Below, piece after piece: positions 9,603-17,366 of a stretch of DNA of 45,182 bases. The notes beneath the pieces are model-generated. The model worked only from the letters and a program-made list of their open reading frames with translations, was not told the DNA's origin and did no database searches. Location of the stretch: NCBI GenBank assembly GCA_966185765.1, contig CBIFVZ010000023.1, forward strand, positions 1 through 45,182, read 5' to 3'. The translations under genes were made by a program, and so were the position numbers. The DNA comes from CBIFVZ01 sp966185765. Lineage in GTDB: Bacteria; Pseudomonadota; Gammaproteobacteria; Enterobacterales; Enterobacteriaceae. Every line of letters starts with the position of its first letter. Position 1 is the stretch's first letter.

Positions 9603-9777
9603 ATCGGTTTGGAACACAGACCTTATGTAAGCAGTTTTAGTAAAGCAGTCCTCAGTTCAGGTGTTATCAACAGATACCCTTCTTCATGAGCCTTCTCCTA
9701 TTGTGCCCCATAAGTCACTCTAAAAATTCAGGCCATCATCGCCGCACTCTAGTGGCTCATTAATTAAGGAAGTATCT
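9603..9777 (+). promoter_or_regulatory. cspA-type 5' untranslated leader (cold box / RNA thermosensor)
   Basis: About 170 nt precede the start codon. The leader begins with CGGTTTGGAACACAGACC, closely resembling the start of the E. coli cspA mRNA including the cold-box region, and then has the related phrase GTAAGCAG...AGTAAAGCAG. In E. coli this leader refolds at low temperature to expose the ribosome site and stabilise the message. The same behaviour here is inferred from similarity and length. Confidence 0.7.
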
Positions 9778-9990
9778 ATGTCTAATAAAATGACTGGTTT
9801 AGTAAAATGGTTCAATTCTGATAAAGGTTTTGGCTTTATCACGCCTAACGATGGCAGCAAAGATGTATTTGTGCATTTCTCTGCTATCCAGAGCGACAGC
9901 TTTAAAACGCTTGATGAAGGCCAGCAGGTTTCCTTCACCATTGAAAACGGCGCTAAAGGCCCTGCGGCTGCAAACGTTGTAGCGCTGTAA
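9778..9990 (+). CDS. CspA-family cold-shock protein (70 aa)
   Basis: A single cold-shock domain that binds single-stranded RNA and DNA as an RNA chaperone. RNP1 (KGFGFI) and RNP2 (VFVHF) are intact and the 70-residue length is standard for CspA, CspB and CspG. The N-terminus MSNKMTGLVKWFN is closest to CspB/CspG, while the C-terminus GAKGPAAANVV also fits CspA, so no paralogue name is assigned. ATG follows AAGGAAG by 6 nt. It stands alone between its own leader and terminator. Cold induction is likely from the leader. Confidence 0.95.
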   Translation: MSNKMTGLVKWFNSDKGFGFITPNDGSKDVFVHFSAIQSDSFKTLDEGQQVSFTIENGAKGPAAANVVAL

Positions 9991-10069
9991 GCGGCGCACA
10001 TTATCAGTGGCGTTTACAATCGCGATGAAGGCAATAGCCTGAGCAGATAAATACGACTGATAATAAATG

Positions 10070-10092
10070 AACCCGCCCTGTGCGGGTTTTTT
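10070..10092 (+). terminator. Rho-independent terminator of the cold-shock gene
   Basis: AACCCGC (10070-10076), loop CCTGT and GCGGGTT (10082-10088), continuing into six T residues. A second hairpin without a T-run follows: CAATGACC (10100-10107) with GGTCATTG (10117-10124). Confidence 0.9.
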
Positions 10093-10257
10093 GTTATATC
10101 AATGACCATGACATTCGGTCATTGTGTATTAGCTTTAACCTCATCCGTGATTCAATCAGGCATTTTTGACAGAGGGACGTAATTATCCCCCCGTTCTGAA
10201 TGAATACGCGTTATAAGTATGCGCCTGACGGCTCACTGTCTTCACCCACATCCCCTG

Positions 10258-10785
10258 TCAGACTTTTTCACTTATTGTCACCTGGCCGTAAACCATCAGC
10301 ACACGTGTAGTCCCTGACAGGCCACTGTAACCGCCCTCACTTTTGCTAAGATGACAGGCAAGTGCCGTGAACGCCCATATATCATCCACAGACGCAGAAA
10401 TTTTGCGGCGGGTGAGGTTCTCTGGCCCATATTGCTCACCAAAACGCAGAACTTGCCGGGCGGCCTCACCAAGAGATTCACTGACAGAGGGATGATCCCA
10501 GCCCCATAACCAGGTGCTGGTTTCAGTATCATACGTGCCGACGACCTGTACTGGAGCGGTAATGACCAGCCCCTTTTCGTCATTAACGAATGTTATGGTG
10601 CCGGCATCAAGATCAACGCTCCATGACGCAATATCAAGTCCCCACATCTCTACCGCAGCCTGAGTGCGCAACTGCAACGCATTCTTAGCGCGTGCAATAG
10701 TCAACTCAGGTTCTGCAAGAACCCCAGCCTCGTCACTGCTTCCTTTCTTTTTCTGACCAAAAAACCTCTTCAGAAAACCAGACAT
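10258..10785 (-). CDS. DUF6882-like protein of unknown function (175 aa)
   Basis: A soluble 175-residue protein with no signal peptide. The central stretch ITAPVQVVGTYDTETSTWLW, continuing GWDHPSV, and the C-terminal DDIWAFTALACHLSKSEGGY with GxxGTTRVLMVYG recall DUF6882 proteins. That assignment is from memory of the pattern and is moderate at best. The N-terminus (SGFLKRFFGQKKKG) is basic. The start is supported by AAGGAAG upstream of ATG 10785. It is a single gene, with no toxin or secretion gene adjacent, lying between the cold-shock terminator and rtcR. Function is not known; proteins with this fold are sometimes found as immunity or accessory genes, but nothing here shows that. Confidence 0.7.
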   Translation of the reverse strand: MSGFLKRFFGQKKKGSSDEAGVLAEPELTIARAKNALQLRTQAAVEMWGLDIASWSVDLDAGTITFVNDEKGLVITAPVQVVGTYDTETSTWLWGWDHPSVSESLGEAARQVLRFGEQYGPENLTRRKISASVDDIWAFTALACHLSKSEGGYSGLSGTTRVLMVYGQVTISEKV

Positions 10786-10936
10786 ACATTCTTCCTTATT
10801 TTATGTGAAATGGTGCCAACGGCAGACGCTGCTATGGGATTTGCACAACGTCTCTCGCAAAATACTGACAGTACTTGTCTACGCTCACAGGCCTGTATTG
10901 CCAGATGATATGATAACCTCACCTGAGCACACTCAT

Positions 10937-12517
10937 TCATTCCTTCGCGCTATGAATATCCTCCCAACGTAAATCAAAACGCATCAGATATTTACGCAGC
11001 CTGTCTGCATCATTTGGCTGTTTTTTTTGTTGCCGGGAGACAGCAAAAAGCCGACGCCCGGCCTCTGACAATGAGGCAGAACGACGGCATACCTCAATCA
11101 CCGTTTCCAGTTGCTTTTGATCAAACAGATCGACCTCCCGGTTAATCAATAACGATTCAGACGACTGACTTTCGGAGTGTCCATTCGCCAACAGGCGTGC
11201 AATTTCTTCATCCACCAGCGACATCGTAATGCGTCCATTTTCTGCCAGTGTTGCCATGCGCGCGACGCTCGCCCCAAGTTCACGAAAGTTGCCTCGCCAG
11301 GTCGCGGCATCTGAGTTGGCAAAACGGATGTAATGCGCCCGCGCATCCTTGTCAAAACGAACCTGGCTTTGCTGGTTACGCATGAAGCGTTGCAGTTCGT
11401 AATCCACGTTAGGTTCAATATCTTCCCGACGTTCAGCCAGCCCCGGCAGCCTGAATGTCCACATATTGATACGTGCGTATAAATCCTCCCTGAAACGCCC
11501 TTCACTCACCCACTGATGCATATCCCGGTGGGTGCCTGCAATCAGCTGAAAATCACTGCTCACCTCACCGTCGGCGCCAAACGGGAAAAACCGCTTCTCT
11601 TCTATTGCACGCAGCAGCATGGCTTGTTCATCCAGCCCTAACTCCGCAATTTCATCCAGAAAAAGGATACCGCCGTCTGCCTCACGTAATAATCCCGTAC
11701 GCGCCGCTTGCGCACCGGTGAACGCCCCTTTGACATGACCAAACAATGTCGACATGGCGTTATCACCGCGCAGCGTGGCGCAGTTAACGGCGACAAACTT
11801 GCCTTTGATTTGATGGCGGGACTGACGTAATTCATAAATCCGCTCTGCCAGAAAAGATTTCCCCGCCCCCGTCGGCCCGGTTAATAACATGGGCGCACTG
11901 GAGCGCTGAGCAACACGTTCAATTTGCTCAATAAGGGCGTTAAAGGTGGGATTGCGTGTTTCAATACCTGATTTGAGGAATGAGACTGAACTCTGCTGCT
12001 GACGCTGAAAGCGGCTGGTTAAAGTAGCATAACGACTCAAATCCAGATCGATAATCGAGTAGACGCCTTTTGGTGTGGCATCTTCTAATTGCCCTGGCCC
12101 CGTCTGCAACAGGCTGGCGGGCAGATAACGCGCTTCCGTTAAGAGAAACCAGCAAATTTGTGCAACGTGAGTACCGGTGGTGATGTGCACCAGATACTCT
12201 TCGTGTTCAGTATCAAAGGAATAACGGCTGGCAAAATCAAGCAAAGCCCCATACACCTCTTCGAAGTCCCAGGGATTTCTGAGGGTAACGACATGCGGCA
12301 CAACCTGTGTGTGCGGGGAGACGTGCTGAATGTCCTCAACCAGACGTTCCAGCAGACTGAAATCACGCGGCTGGTATAACAATTCAAAACGATCAACGGG
12401 TAACTCATCATGCTGACACAGCGCCACACTTGGCCGCCATTTGCTCAGGCGGTTCTGGCGCTTACCGCGCCTGTCGAGTTTGGTACCCAGCATGCCTATC
12501 ACAACGCGCTTTTTCAT
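10937..12517 (-). CDS. rtcR: RtcR, sigma-54-dependent activator of the RNA-repair operon
   Basis: A 526-residue enhancer-binding protein that activates the divergent rtcB operon. The N-terminal third (1-180) matches the RtcR regulatory domain, which belongs to the CARF ligand-sensing superfamily (MKKRVVIGMLGTKLDRRGK...VHITTGTHVAQICWFLLTEAR) and is thought to sense an RNA-derived ligand such as an oligonucleotide or 2',3'-cyclic end. The AAA+ domain has Walker A GPTGAGKS (214-221), the sigma-54 contact loop GAFTGA (264-269) and Walker B GGILFLDEI (282-290). A helix-turn-helix lies near the C-terminus (about 460-510). It is transcribed away from rtcB with 179 bp between them. All motifs needed for activity look intact. 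Confidence 0.96.
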   Translation of the reverse strand: MKKRVVIGMLGTKLDRRGKRQNRLSKWRPSVALCQHDELPVDRFELLYQPRDFSLLERLVEDIQHVSPHTQVVPHVVTLRNPWDFEEVYGALLDFASRYSFDTEHEEYLVHITTGTHVAQICWFLLTEARYLPASLLQTGPGQLEDATPKGVYSIIDLDLSRYATLTSRFQRQQQSSVSFLKSGIETRNPTFNALIEQIERVAQRSSAPMLLTGPTGAGKSFLAERIYELRQSRHQIKGKFVAVNCATLRGDNAMSTLFGHVKGAFTGAQAARTGLLREADGGILFLDEIAELGLDEQAMLLRAIEEKRFFPFGADGEVSSDFQLIAGTHRDMHQWVSEGRFREDLYARINMWTFRLPGLAERREDIEPNVDYELQRFMRNQQSQVRFDKDARAHYIRFANSDAATWRGNFRELGASVARMATLAENGRITMSLVDEEIARLLANGHSESQSSESLLINREVDLFDQKQLETVIEVCRRSASLSEAGRRLFAVSRQQKKQPNDADRLRKYLMRFDLRWEDIHSAKE

Positions 12518-12529
12518 CTCTATCCCCTG

Positions 12530-12562
12530 AGATAAATATCTATCCTTAAAGATAAGAATATC
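12530..12562. promoter_or_regulatory. rtcR: Candidate RtcR upstream activating sites
   Basis: Three overlapping GATA/TATC dyads: AGATA-AA-TATCT at 12530-12541, TATCCTT/AAAGATA with one mismatch at 12541-12554, and GATA-AGAA-TATC at 12551-12562. They lie about 95-125 bp upstream of the sigma-54 promoter, the usual position for an enhancer. Assignment to RtcR is inferred. Confidence 0.45.
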
Positions 12563-12653
12563 GTTTTACTTATATTCCTGCAAATGACGCATTAAATAAA
12601 AAACTGCTTTAAAATCATTAAATTAATTTTTTTCGCATCTTAAAAACTGACTT

Positions 12654-12669
12654 TGGCACGCTATTCGCA
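12654..12669 (+). promoter_or_regulatory. rtcB: Sigma-54 promoter of rtcB operon
   Basis: TGGCAC-GCTAT-TCGCA matches the sigma-54 consensus TGGCAC-N5-TTGCW with one change. The invariant GG (12655-12656) and GC (12667-12668) are 10 nt apart. It lies 28 bp before the rtcB start, pointing toward rtcB, and fits RtcR control. Confidence 0.88.
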
Positions 12670-12696
12670 AAAAGTCATTAAACAAGGAAGATAAAA

Positions 12697-13920
12697 ATGA
12701 AACCTCAATATGAAGTCCTGAAATCCGCTAAAGGCGCGCCAGTTAAAATGTGGACCCAGGGCGTGCCGGTTGAACCTGAAGCTAAACAACAGTTGCTTAA
12801 CACCGCCAGCATGCCATTTATTTTTAAACATATGGCGGTGATGCCCGATGTACACCTGGGCAAGGGGTCAACCATTGGCAGCGTTATTCCGACGCGTGGC
12901 GCCATCATTCCGGCCGCCGTCGGCGTGGATATCGGCTGCGGGATGATTGCCGTTCGTACCTCTCTGGTTGCCGCCGATCTGCCCGATAACCTGCACGGCC
13001 TGCGCAGTGCCATTGAGCAGGCCGTGCCGCACGGGCGCAGCAGTACGCGCAGCAAGCGCGATAAAGGTGCCTGGCATGACATACCGACAGATGTGGATGC
13101 CCACTGGGCGCAGCTGGCAACGCGGTTTACAAGTCTGACAGATAAGTATCCTCAGCTACTGAAGACCAATAACCGCCAGCATCTGGGGACGCTCGGTACA
13201 GGGAACCATTTTATTGAGATCTGCCTGGATGAAGCTGACCGCGTTTGGGTCATGCTACACAGCGGTTCGCGCGGCGTAGGGAATGCCATTGGTAGCCTGT
13301 TTATTACGCTCGCCCAAAAAGATATGCAGCAGCACATTGCCAATCTGCCTGACCGTAACCTCGCGTACTTCAGCGAAGGCAGCCGCCATTACGAGGATTA
13401 CCTGGAAGCGGTAGGCTGGGCGCAGGATTATGCGCATCACAACCGTGAGGTCATGATGAATCGCGTGCTGGCCTCGCTGTCAGCCTGTATCAGCAAACCT
13501 TTTGTGACGCATCAGGAGGCGGTTAACTGCCATCATAACTATGTGCAACAAGAGCAGCATTTTAATGAGCAGGTGCTCGTCACGCGTAAAGGTGCGGTGT
13601 CGGCGCAAAAGGGGCAAATGGGCATCATTCCCGGCTCGATGGGCGCAAAAAGTTTTATCGTCCGTGGGCTGGGCAATGAAGACAGTTTCTGCTCATGCAG
13701 TCATGGCGCGGGACGCACCATGAGCCGGACTGCCGCTAAAAACCGCTTCACCATCGACGATCAGATACGTGCAACGGCCCACGTAGAGTGCCGAAAAGAC
13801 CGTGACGTGATTGACGAAATACCGATGGCATATAAAGACATCGATGCCGTTATGGCAGCGCAGTCTTCACTGGTGGAAATCGTTCACACGCTGCGCCAGG
13901 TGGTCTGTGTAAAAGGATAA
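12697..13920 (+). CDS. rtcB: RtcB, RNA 3'-phosphate/2',3'-cyclic phosphate ligase
   Basis: GTP- and Mn-dependent ligase joining RNA ends with 2',3'-cyclic or 3'-phosphate to 5'-OH ends; in bacteria it repairs cleaved tRNA and rRNA. Family ligands are visible: VGVDIGCGM (Asp78, Cys81), GTGNHFIE (His171), LHSGSRGVGN (His188) and the nucleotidyl-accepting His in CSCSHGAGRTMS (about 340). Length (407 aa) is normal. The start follows AAGGAAG. First gene of a three-gene run with rlaP (8-bp gap) and the helical-repeat gene (13-bp gap), behind a sigma-54 promoter. The usual partner rtcA is not here. Confidence 0.97.
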   Translation: MKPQYEVLKSAKGAPVKMWTQGVPVEPEAKQQLLNTASMPFIFKHMAVMPDVHLGKGSTIGSVIPTRGAIIPAAVGVDIGCGMIAVRTSLVAADLPDNLHGLRSAIEQAVPHGRSSTRSKRDKGAWHDIPTDVDAHWAQLATRFTSLTDKYPQLLKTNNRQHLGTLGTGNHFIEICLDEADRVWVMLHSGSRGVGNAIGSLFITLAQKDMQQHIANLPDRNLAYFSEGSRHYEDYLEAVGWAQDYAHHNREVMMNRVLASLSACISKPFVTHQEAVNCHHNYVQQEQHFNEQVLVTRKGAVSAQKGQMGIIPGSMGAKSFIVRGLGNEDSFCSCSHGAGRTMSRTAAKNRFTIDDQIRATAHVECRKDRDVIDEIPMAYKDIDAVMAAQSSLVEIVHTLRQVVCVKG

Positions 13921-13928
13921 AAGGAAAA

Positions 13929-14732
13929 ATGGACATAACGACAGCAATACATGGCGTGAGTGAACCAATGCGTGAGCGCGTTCGCGCCGTCCTGCGCCAG
14001 ATAGAAATAGAGAAAGAGGTGCGCGTGCTGTTCGCCTGTGAATCGGGCAGCCGGGGCTGGGGCTTTGCCTCCGAGGACAGTGATTATGATGTGCGCTTTA
14101 TCTATGTGCACAAACCGCAGTGGTATCTGCGCGTTGAGTCACCACGGGATGTTATCGAAAAGCCCATTGACGCTGAGCTTGACGTCTGCGGCTGGGAATT
14201 GCGCAAAGCGCTTGGCCTGTTAAAGCGTGCCAACCCCACGCTTATTGACTGGCTGGACTCGCCGGTCATCTACCGGCAGGACGACGAGGTTATGGCACGC
14301 ATCAATGCGCTCAGTAAGCGTTTCTTTTCGCCGGAACGTGCTCGCTGGCACTACCGCGCAATGGCGCATAAAAACTTTCATCATTACCTGCAGGGCGACG
14401 AAGTCAGACTGAAAAAGTACTTCTATGTTCTGCGCCCGCTTCTGGCAGTGCGCTGGATAGAAGCCGGTAAAGGCGCACCGCCCATGCGCTTTGACCAACT
14501 GCTGCCGGGAACCGTACCTGAAGGGCCATTATTGCAGGATATCGCTGAGTTACTGGCGGCTAAACAACGTACCGGTGAAGCGCTCTATGGGCCGCGTCGC
14601 CCGGTGCTTCACGCCTTTATAGAAGCTGAACTGGCGCGCGCAGAAGTGACACTGGCTCGGCCTGCGAACCAGCGCGATGACGCGCTACTGGATGCATTAC
14701 TGTTTGACACCGTACTGGGCAAGAATGCTTAA
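13929..14732 (+). CDS. RlaP-type nucleotidyltransferase associated with RtcB
   Basis: A 267-residue member of the DNA-polymerase-beta-fold nucleotidyltransferases (predicted nucleotidyltransferase family that includes RlaP). The signature GSRGWGFASEDSDYDVRF (residues 40-57) supplies the Gly-Ser and the two metal-binding Asp residues (52 and 54) of the catalytic DxD. A further acidic residue is in ELDVCGWEL. The C-terminal half is helical (HYRAMAHKNFHHYL...KKYFYVLRPLLAVRWI). In RtcB loci such enzymes are predicted to add nucleotides to or otherwise process damaged RNA ends before ligation; the substrate is not known. It starts 8 bp after rtcB and occupies the position usually taken by rtcA. 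Confidence 0.88.
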   Translation: MDITTAIHGVSEPMRERVRAVLRQIEIEKEVRVLFACESGSRGWGFASEDSDYDVRFIYVHKPQWYLRVESPRDVIEKPIDAELDVCGWELRKALGLLKRANPTLIDWLDSPVIYRQDDEVMARINALSKRFFSPERARWHYRAMAHKNFHHYLQGDEVRLKKYFYVLRPLLAVRWIEAGKGAPPMRFDQLLPGTVPEGPLLQDIAELLAAKQRTGEALYGPRRPVLHAFIEAELARAEVTLARPANQRDDALLDALLFDTVLGKNA

Positions 14733-14745
14733 CAAGGAAGGAAAA

Positions 14746-16335
14746 ATGAAAAGCTGGTTTAACAAATTACTGGGGATAAAACCACAACAGGCTTTTCCCA
14801 TTGTCTGGGATACACAATCGCCATCAATCTACACGCGCCTTGAGCCAACCTATGCCCAGCCGCAACCGCTGGCATGGGATAACAACCTCATAGCCTGTGA
14901 ACCCTTAGGTGACTCAAATGAAGCATTCTGGGCCGCTGGCGCGCTGGAAGGCACCATGATTTATCACTTTGGAACCGGAAGTGACAATGCTGGCACGGAT
15001 GAAATACTGTCTGCGCTAAAGGCGGTACTCAGCCATCCCGATCAGAGCACAATGCAGACGTTTTATAACCTCATCAACAAGGGGTCACCGCTGTATTACA
15101 TTGATGATCTACTCAAAGCCATCCCGCAATGTCAGGAACTGAATGCGGAAAAACTCAGAGAGCTGACATTTTTTCTGTGCACCCAAAGCCAGGACAGGAA
15201 CCCGGTAAAATTTGCTATGGCGCTTCTGGCATACTTTCCACAGCAGCGCAGCGTTGACGTGTTACAGGTACTGGGACGCCATGACGAGTTTACGCTTTAT
15301 GCGGTGGTCGCGCTGCGCGCTATCGTTGAACCAGAGCACTATGCTGCTACCTGGTTTGCTCTGGCACAGCGGGTAAACGGCTGGGGACGTGTACATCTCA
15401 TGGACAGAATGCCTGAGACGCTGGATGCAACGATACAAAGATGGCTGCTGCGCGAAGGTTTTTCTAATTCCATCATGAATGAGTATACCGCCGTGAACTG
15501 CGCCGTCCGTGGCGGACTGCTGGAAGCACTGGCAACGGAACACGACGACGCCTTGTTACTGGGAGCGGCAGAAATACTGTATGCCTTACTAAACGACGGT
15601 CCGGTTCCCGGCATGGAAGTTTATGACGATGGTGCGCAGGCCTGCCTGGCGTATTTACAACATGTTCTGGTGCACCAGCCTGCTCATCCATTGCACTACC
15701 TCACGACGAAGCGGATTAGTGAGTGGGTTAGCGGTGAAGAGTCTCAGGATATCGAGCTTTCCTCACAGTTGGTCGCCATGTGTACCGAAGTGCTGACCTT
15801 AGCAGTATGGAATGACATTACCACTCAGGCTCTCGCAGGCGAAGAAGGTTATGCGTTCAATCTTGCCATTGACGCATGTCGCGATCGTAACGTGGATCCC
15901 TTCCCTTACCTGTTTGCGCGCCAGCGTGATAAACCCGAATCTACGCTCTGGTATCAAATGATGCAGACAGAGGATCCTGCTCAGGCTTATCAGGTATGTT
16001 GCCTGGCAGAAGATCAGTTTGATCTCAATGCGATAGCGAGCGGACCGGCACTGAGCAGCGGAACAGGATTACAATGGACGGCTCACCGCAATCTGGATTC
16101 GGTATTACAAGAGTTAAAACGCTTCCCGGAAATGGGATGGTCTTTACTTGAGACCGCCCTGCAAAGTCCAGTTATCAGAAACCGCCAGATGGCAATGAAT
16201 GCTCTTGAAATGTGGCCGGTGAATAGCCTGTTGGTACATCGTAAGTTTATTGAGGAATGCATAAGCGCTGAACCTCATGATGAAGTCAAACAGCAGCTAA
16301 TGAACTTACGCGATACACTTTGCGATGCTTCTTAA
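14746..16335 (+). CDS. Unrecognised 530-aa helical-repeat protein, third gene of the RNA-repair operon
   Basis: I do not recognise this protein. ATG 14746 is chosen because AAGGAAGGA lies just upstream and the gap to rlaP is 13 bp; an upstream in-frame start (14677) would overlap rlaP and has no ribosome site. There is no signal peptide or membrane segment. The sequence is mainly amphipathic helix with leucine-rich, HEAT-like pairs (for example FAMALLAYFPQQRSVDVLQVLGRHDEF, FTLYAVVALRAIVEP, RQMAMNALEMWPVNS), suggesting an alpha-solenoid scaffold. No catalytic motif stands out. Position in a sigma-54/RtcR-driven operon implies a role in handling damaged RNA or in binding RtcB or RlaP, but that is inference only. 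Confidence 0.8.
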   Translation: MKSWFNKLLGIKPQQAFPIVWDTQSPSIYTRLEPTYAQPQPLAWDNNLIACEPLGDSNEAFWAAGALEGTMIYHFGTGSDNAGTDEILSALKAVLSHPDQSTMQTFYNLINKGSPLYYIDDLLKAIPQCQELNAEKLRELTFFLCTQSQDRNPVKFAMALLAYFPQQRSVDVLQVLGRHDEFTLYAVVALRAIVEPEHYAATWFALAQRVNGWGRVHLMDRMPETLDATIQRWLLREGFSNSIMNEYTAVNCAVRGGLLEALATEHDDALLLGAAEILYALLNDGPVPGMEVYDDGAQACLAYLQHVLVHQPAHPLHYLTTKRISEWVSGEESQDIELSSQLVAMCTEVLTLAVWNDITTQALAGEEGYAFNLAIDACRDRNVDPFPYLFARQRDKPESTLWYQMMQTEDPAQAYQVCCLAEDQFDLNAIASGPALSSGTGLQWTAHRNLDSVLQELKRFPEMGWSLLETALQSPVIRNRQMAMNALEMWPVNSLLVHRKFIEECISAEPHDEVKQQLMNLRDTLCDAS

Positions 16336-16340
16336 ACAAT

Positions 16341-16365
16341 AAAACCCGCGCTAAGCGGGTTATTA
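16341..16365 (+). terminator. Terminator-like hairpin after the RNA-repair operon
   Basis: AACCCGC (16343-16349) and GCGGGTT (16355-16361) with a 5-nt loop, then TTATTACT, 8 bp after the stop codon. The stem is strong and the T-run is poor. An A-run precedes the stem. Confidence 0.65.
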
Positions 16366-16461
16366 CTGATACAGGAATGATGCCTTGCTTATAGAAGGCC
16401 GTGACTGCAATGAAAAGCTGGATAATGTCTGGCAGGCGCCACGCTATGTTTATTAAAGGGA

Positions 16462-16516
16462 TATAATATCATTCAGGGATCCGGAAATGATACAGGTATG
16501 CCTGTATCATTTCCGG
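16462..16516 (+). promoter_or_regulatory. TATAAT box followed by a perfect 36-bp palindrome
   Basis: TATAAT at 16462-16467 is followed 13 nt later by arms of 16 bp (16481-16496 and 16501-16516; left arm CCGGAAATGATACAGG) around a 4-nt centre, with no mismatch. The palindrome would span about +8 to +43 of the transcript. It could be a repressor operator or an extremely stable 5' mRNA hairpin. A related half-site TGATACAGG occurs at 16367-16375. No good -35 box is visible. Confidence 0.6.
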
Positions 16517-16549
16517 CTAATTGTGGTTATTACTAACAGGGAAAACGCT

Positions 16550-17062
16550 ATGGCACGACGAATAGAGCTTCAGGGAATAGCCAACTCGCTTAATGGAAGT
16601 TTTATCAGCCGAAATAATGATTTTCGGGGTTACTGGTCTATTGGGCAGTTAAAACTTGCTACCAATAACAGTGGCGATAATCGCGTAAAAATTTCGCTTC
16701 CCACAAAACAGGCTTTTGCCCACACTGAATTATTACATTCAGTCGAGCAGCATTATACGCGCATACTTGAGAAACTTTTAAATAAACAGAAAGTACCTCA
16801 CCGCTGGGTCAAAGAGGTGAACATTATTCTTGATTTTTCGCCAATAGTTAAAACTTCACAGTTAGCTGAATGCGTCACGTCAGGCGATCCTTTCCGATGT
16901 GAGTGCCAGATAATTGATGATAAGGGCCGCACTTATTCCTCAGTCCATTATGGTCGCTGCCAGCCCCATTCAACCAGACGAGAAACGCGTTCAACACGTT
17001 CCCTGTCGTTGAAACCTGCCAGGTTATCTACTTTTTTACGGTTCATGGGTTTGAAATATTGA
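16550..17062 (+). CDS. Unrecognised basic protein (about 171 aa)
   Basis: I do not recognise this family. ATG 16550 is preferred because CAGGGA lies 7 nt upstream; an earlier in-frame start at 16487 would put the whole palindrome in the coding region. The product starts MARRIELQGIANSLNGSF and has a mixed alpha/beta middle (HTELLHSVEQHYTRILEKLLN, VKEVNIILDFSP). Its tail is strongly basic (RRETRSTRSLSLKPARLS), so nucleic-acid binding is possible. It contains two close Cys (CEC in FRCECQ). Base composition is more AT-rich than its neighbours, which together with isolation suggests acquired DNA. The perfect palindrome in its leader suggests tight regulation. Confidence 0.65.
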   Translation: MARRIELQGIANSLNGSFISRNNDFRGYWSIGQLKLATNNSGDNRVKISLPTKQAFAHTELLHSVEQHYTRILEKLLNKQKVPHRWVKEVNIILDFSPIVKTSQLAECVTSGDPFRCECQIIDDKGRTYSSVHYGRCQPHSTRRETRSTRSLSLKPARLSTFLRFMGLKY

Positions 17063-17366
17063 GGTAAATGAAAGACGCCATCCTACTCTGATGCTTCATA
17101 ACACTTTCTGCGGTGAACCAGGGAAACACCCACTATATTTTTCCTTTTGGGGTCCATCTATCGGTTCCCACCTGGGCCTGATAAAACACAACCGTTCTAC
17201 AGGCAGAGAAAATCGTTCCCTTTATGGCATGAATAATATCTAACGCACTGACGCCACGAACAACATAACTTTATGCCTTTAAGTTATTTCTCCCACCCTC
17301 TGAACCGTGCTCAAATGCCTGATAATTCACCCTGCGCTTATCCTCTTTATTCAAAAGGACTTTTCC
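17063..17366. other. Gene-free stretch upstream of the NlpA-like gene
   Basis: About 300 bp. The only structure noticed is an inverted repeat ATAACTT (17265-17271) / AAGTTAT (17281-17287) with a 9-nt centre, which could be an operator or a weak hairpin. No coding frame with a ribosome site was found. Confidence 0.4.

Noticed and set aside
16487..16549. ATG 16487 as start of the unknown basic protein
   Set aside because: The extension would be translated from the palindrome and lacks a ribosome site, whereas ATG 16550 has CAGGGA upstream.
17265..17287. ATAACTT/AAGTTAT dyad as a terminator
   Set aside because: AT-only stem of 7 bp with a 9-nt loop is too weak; mentioned only within the spacer entry.
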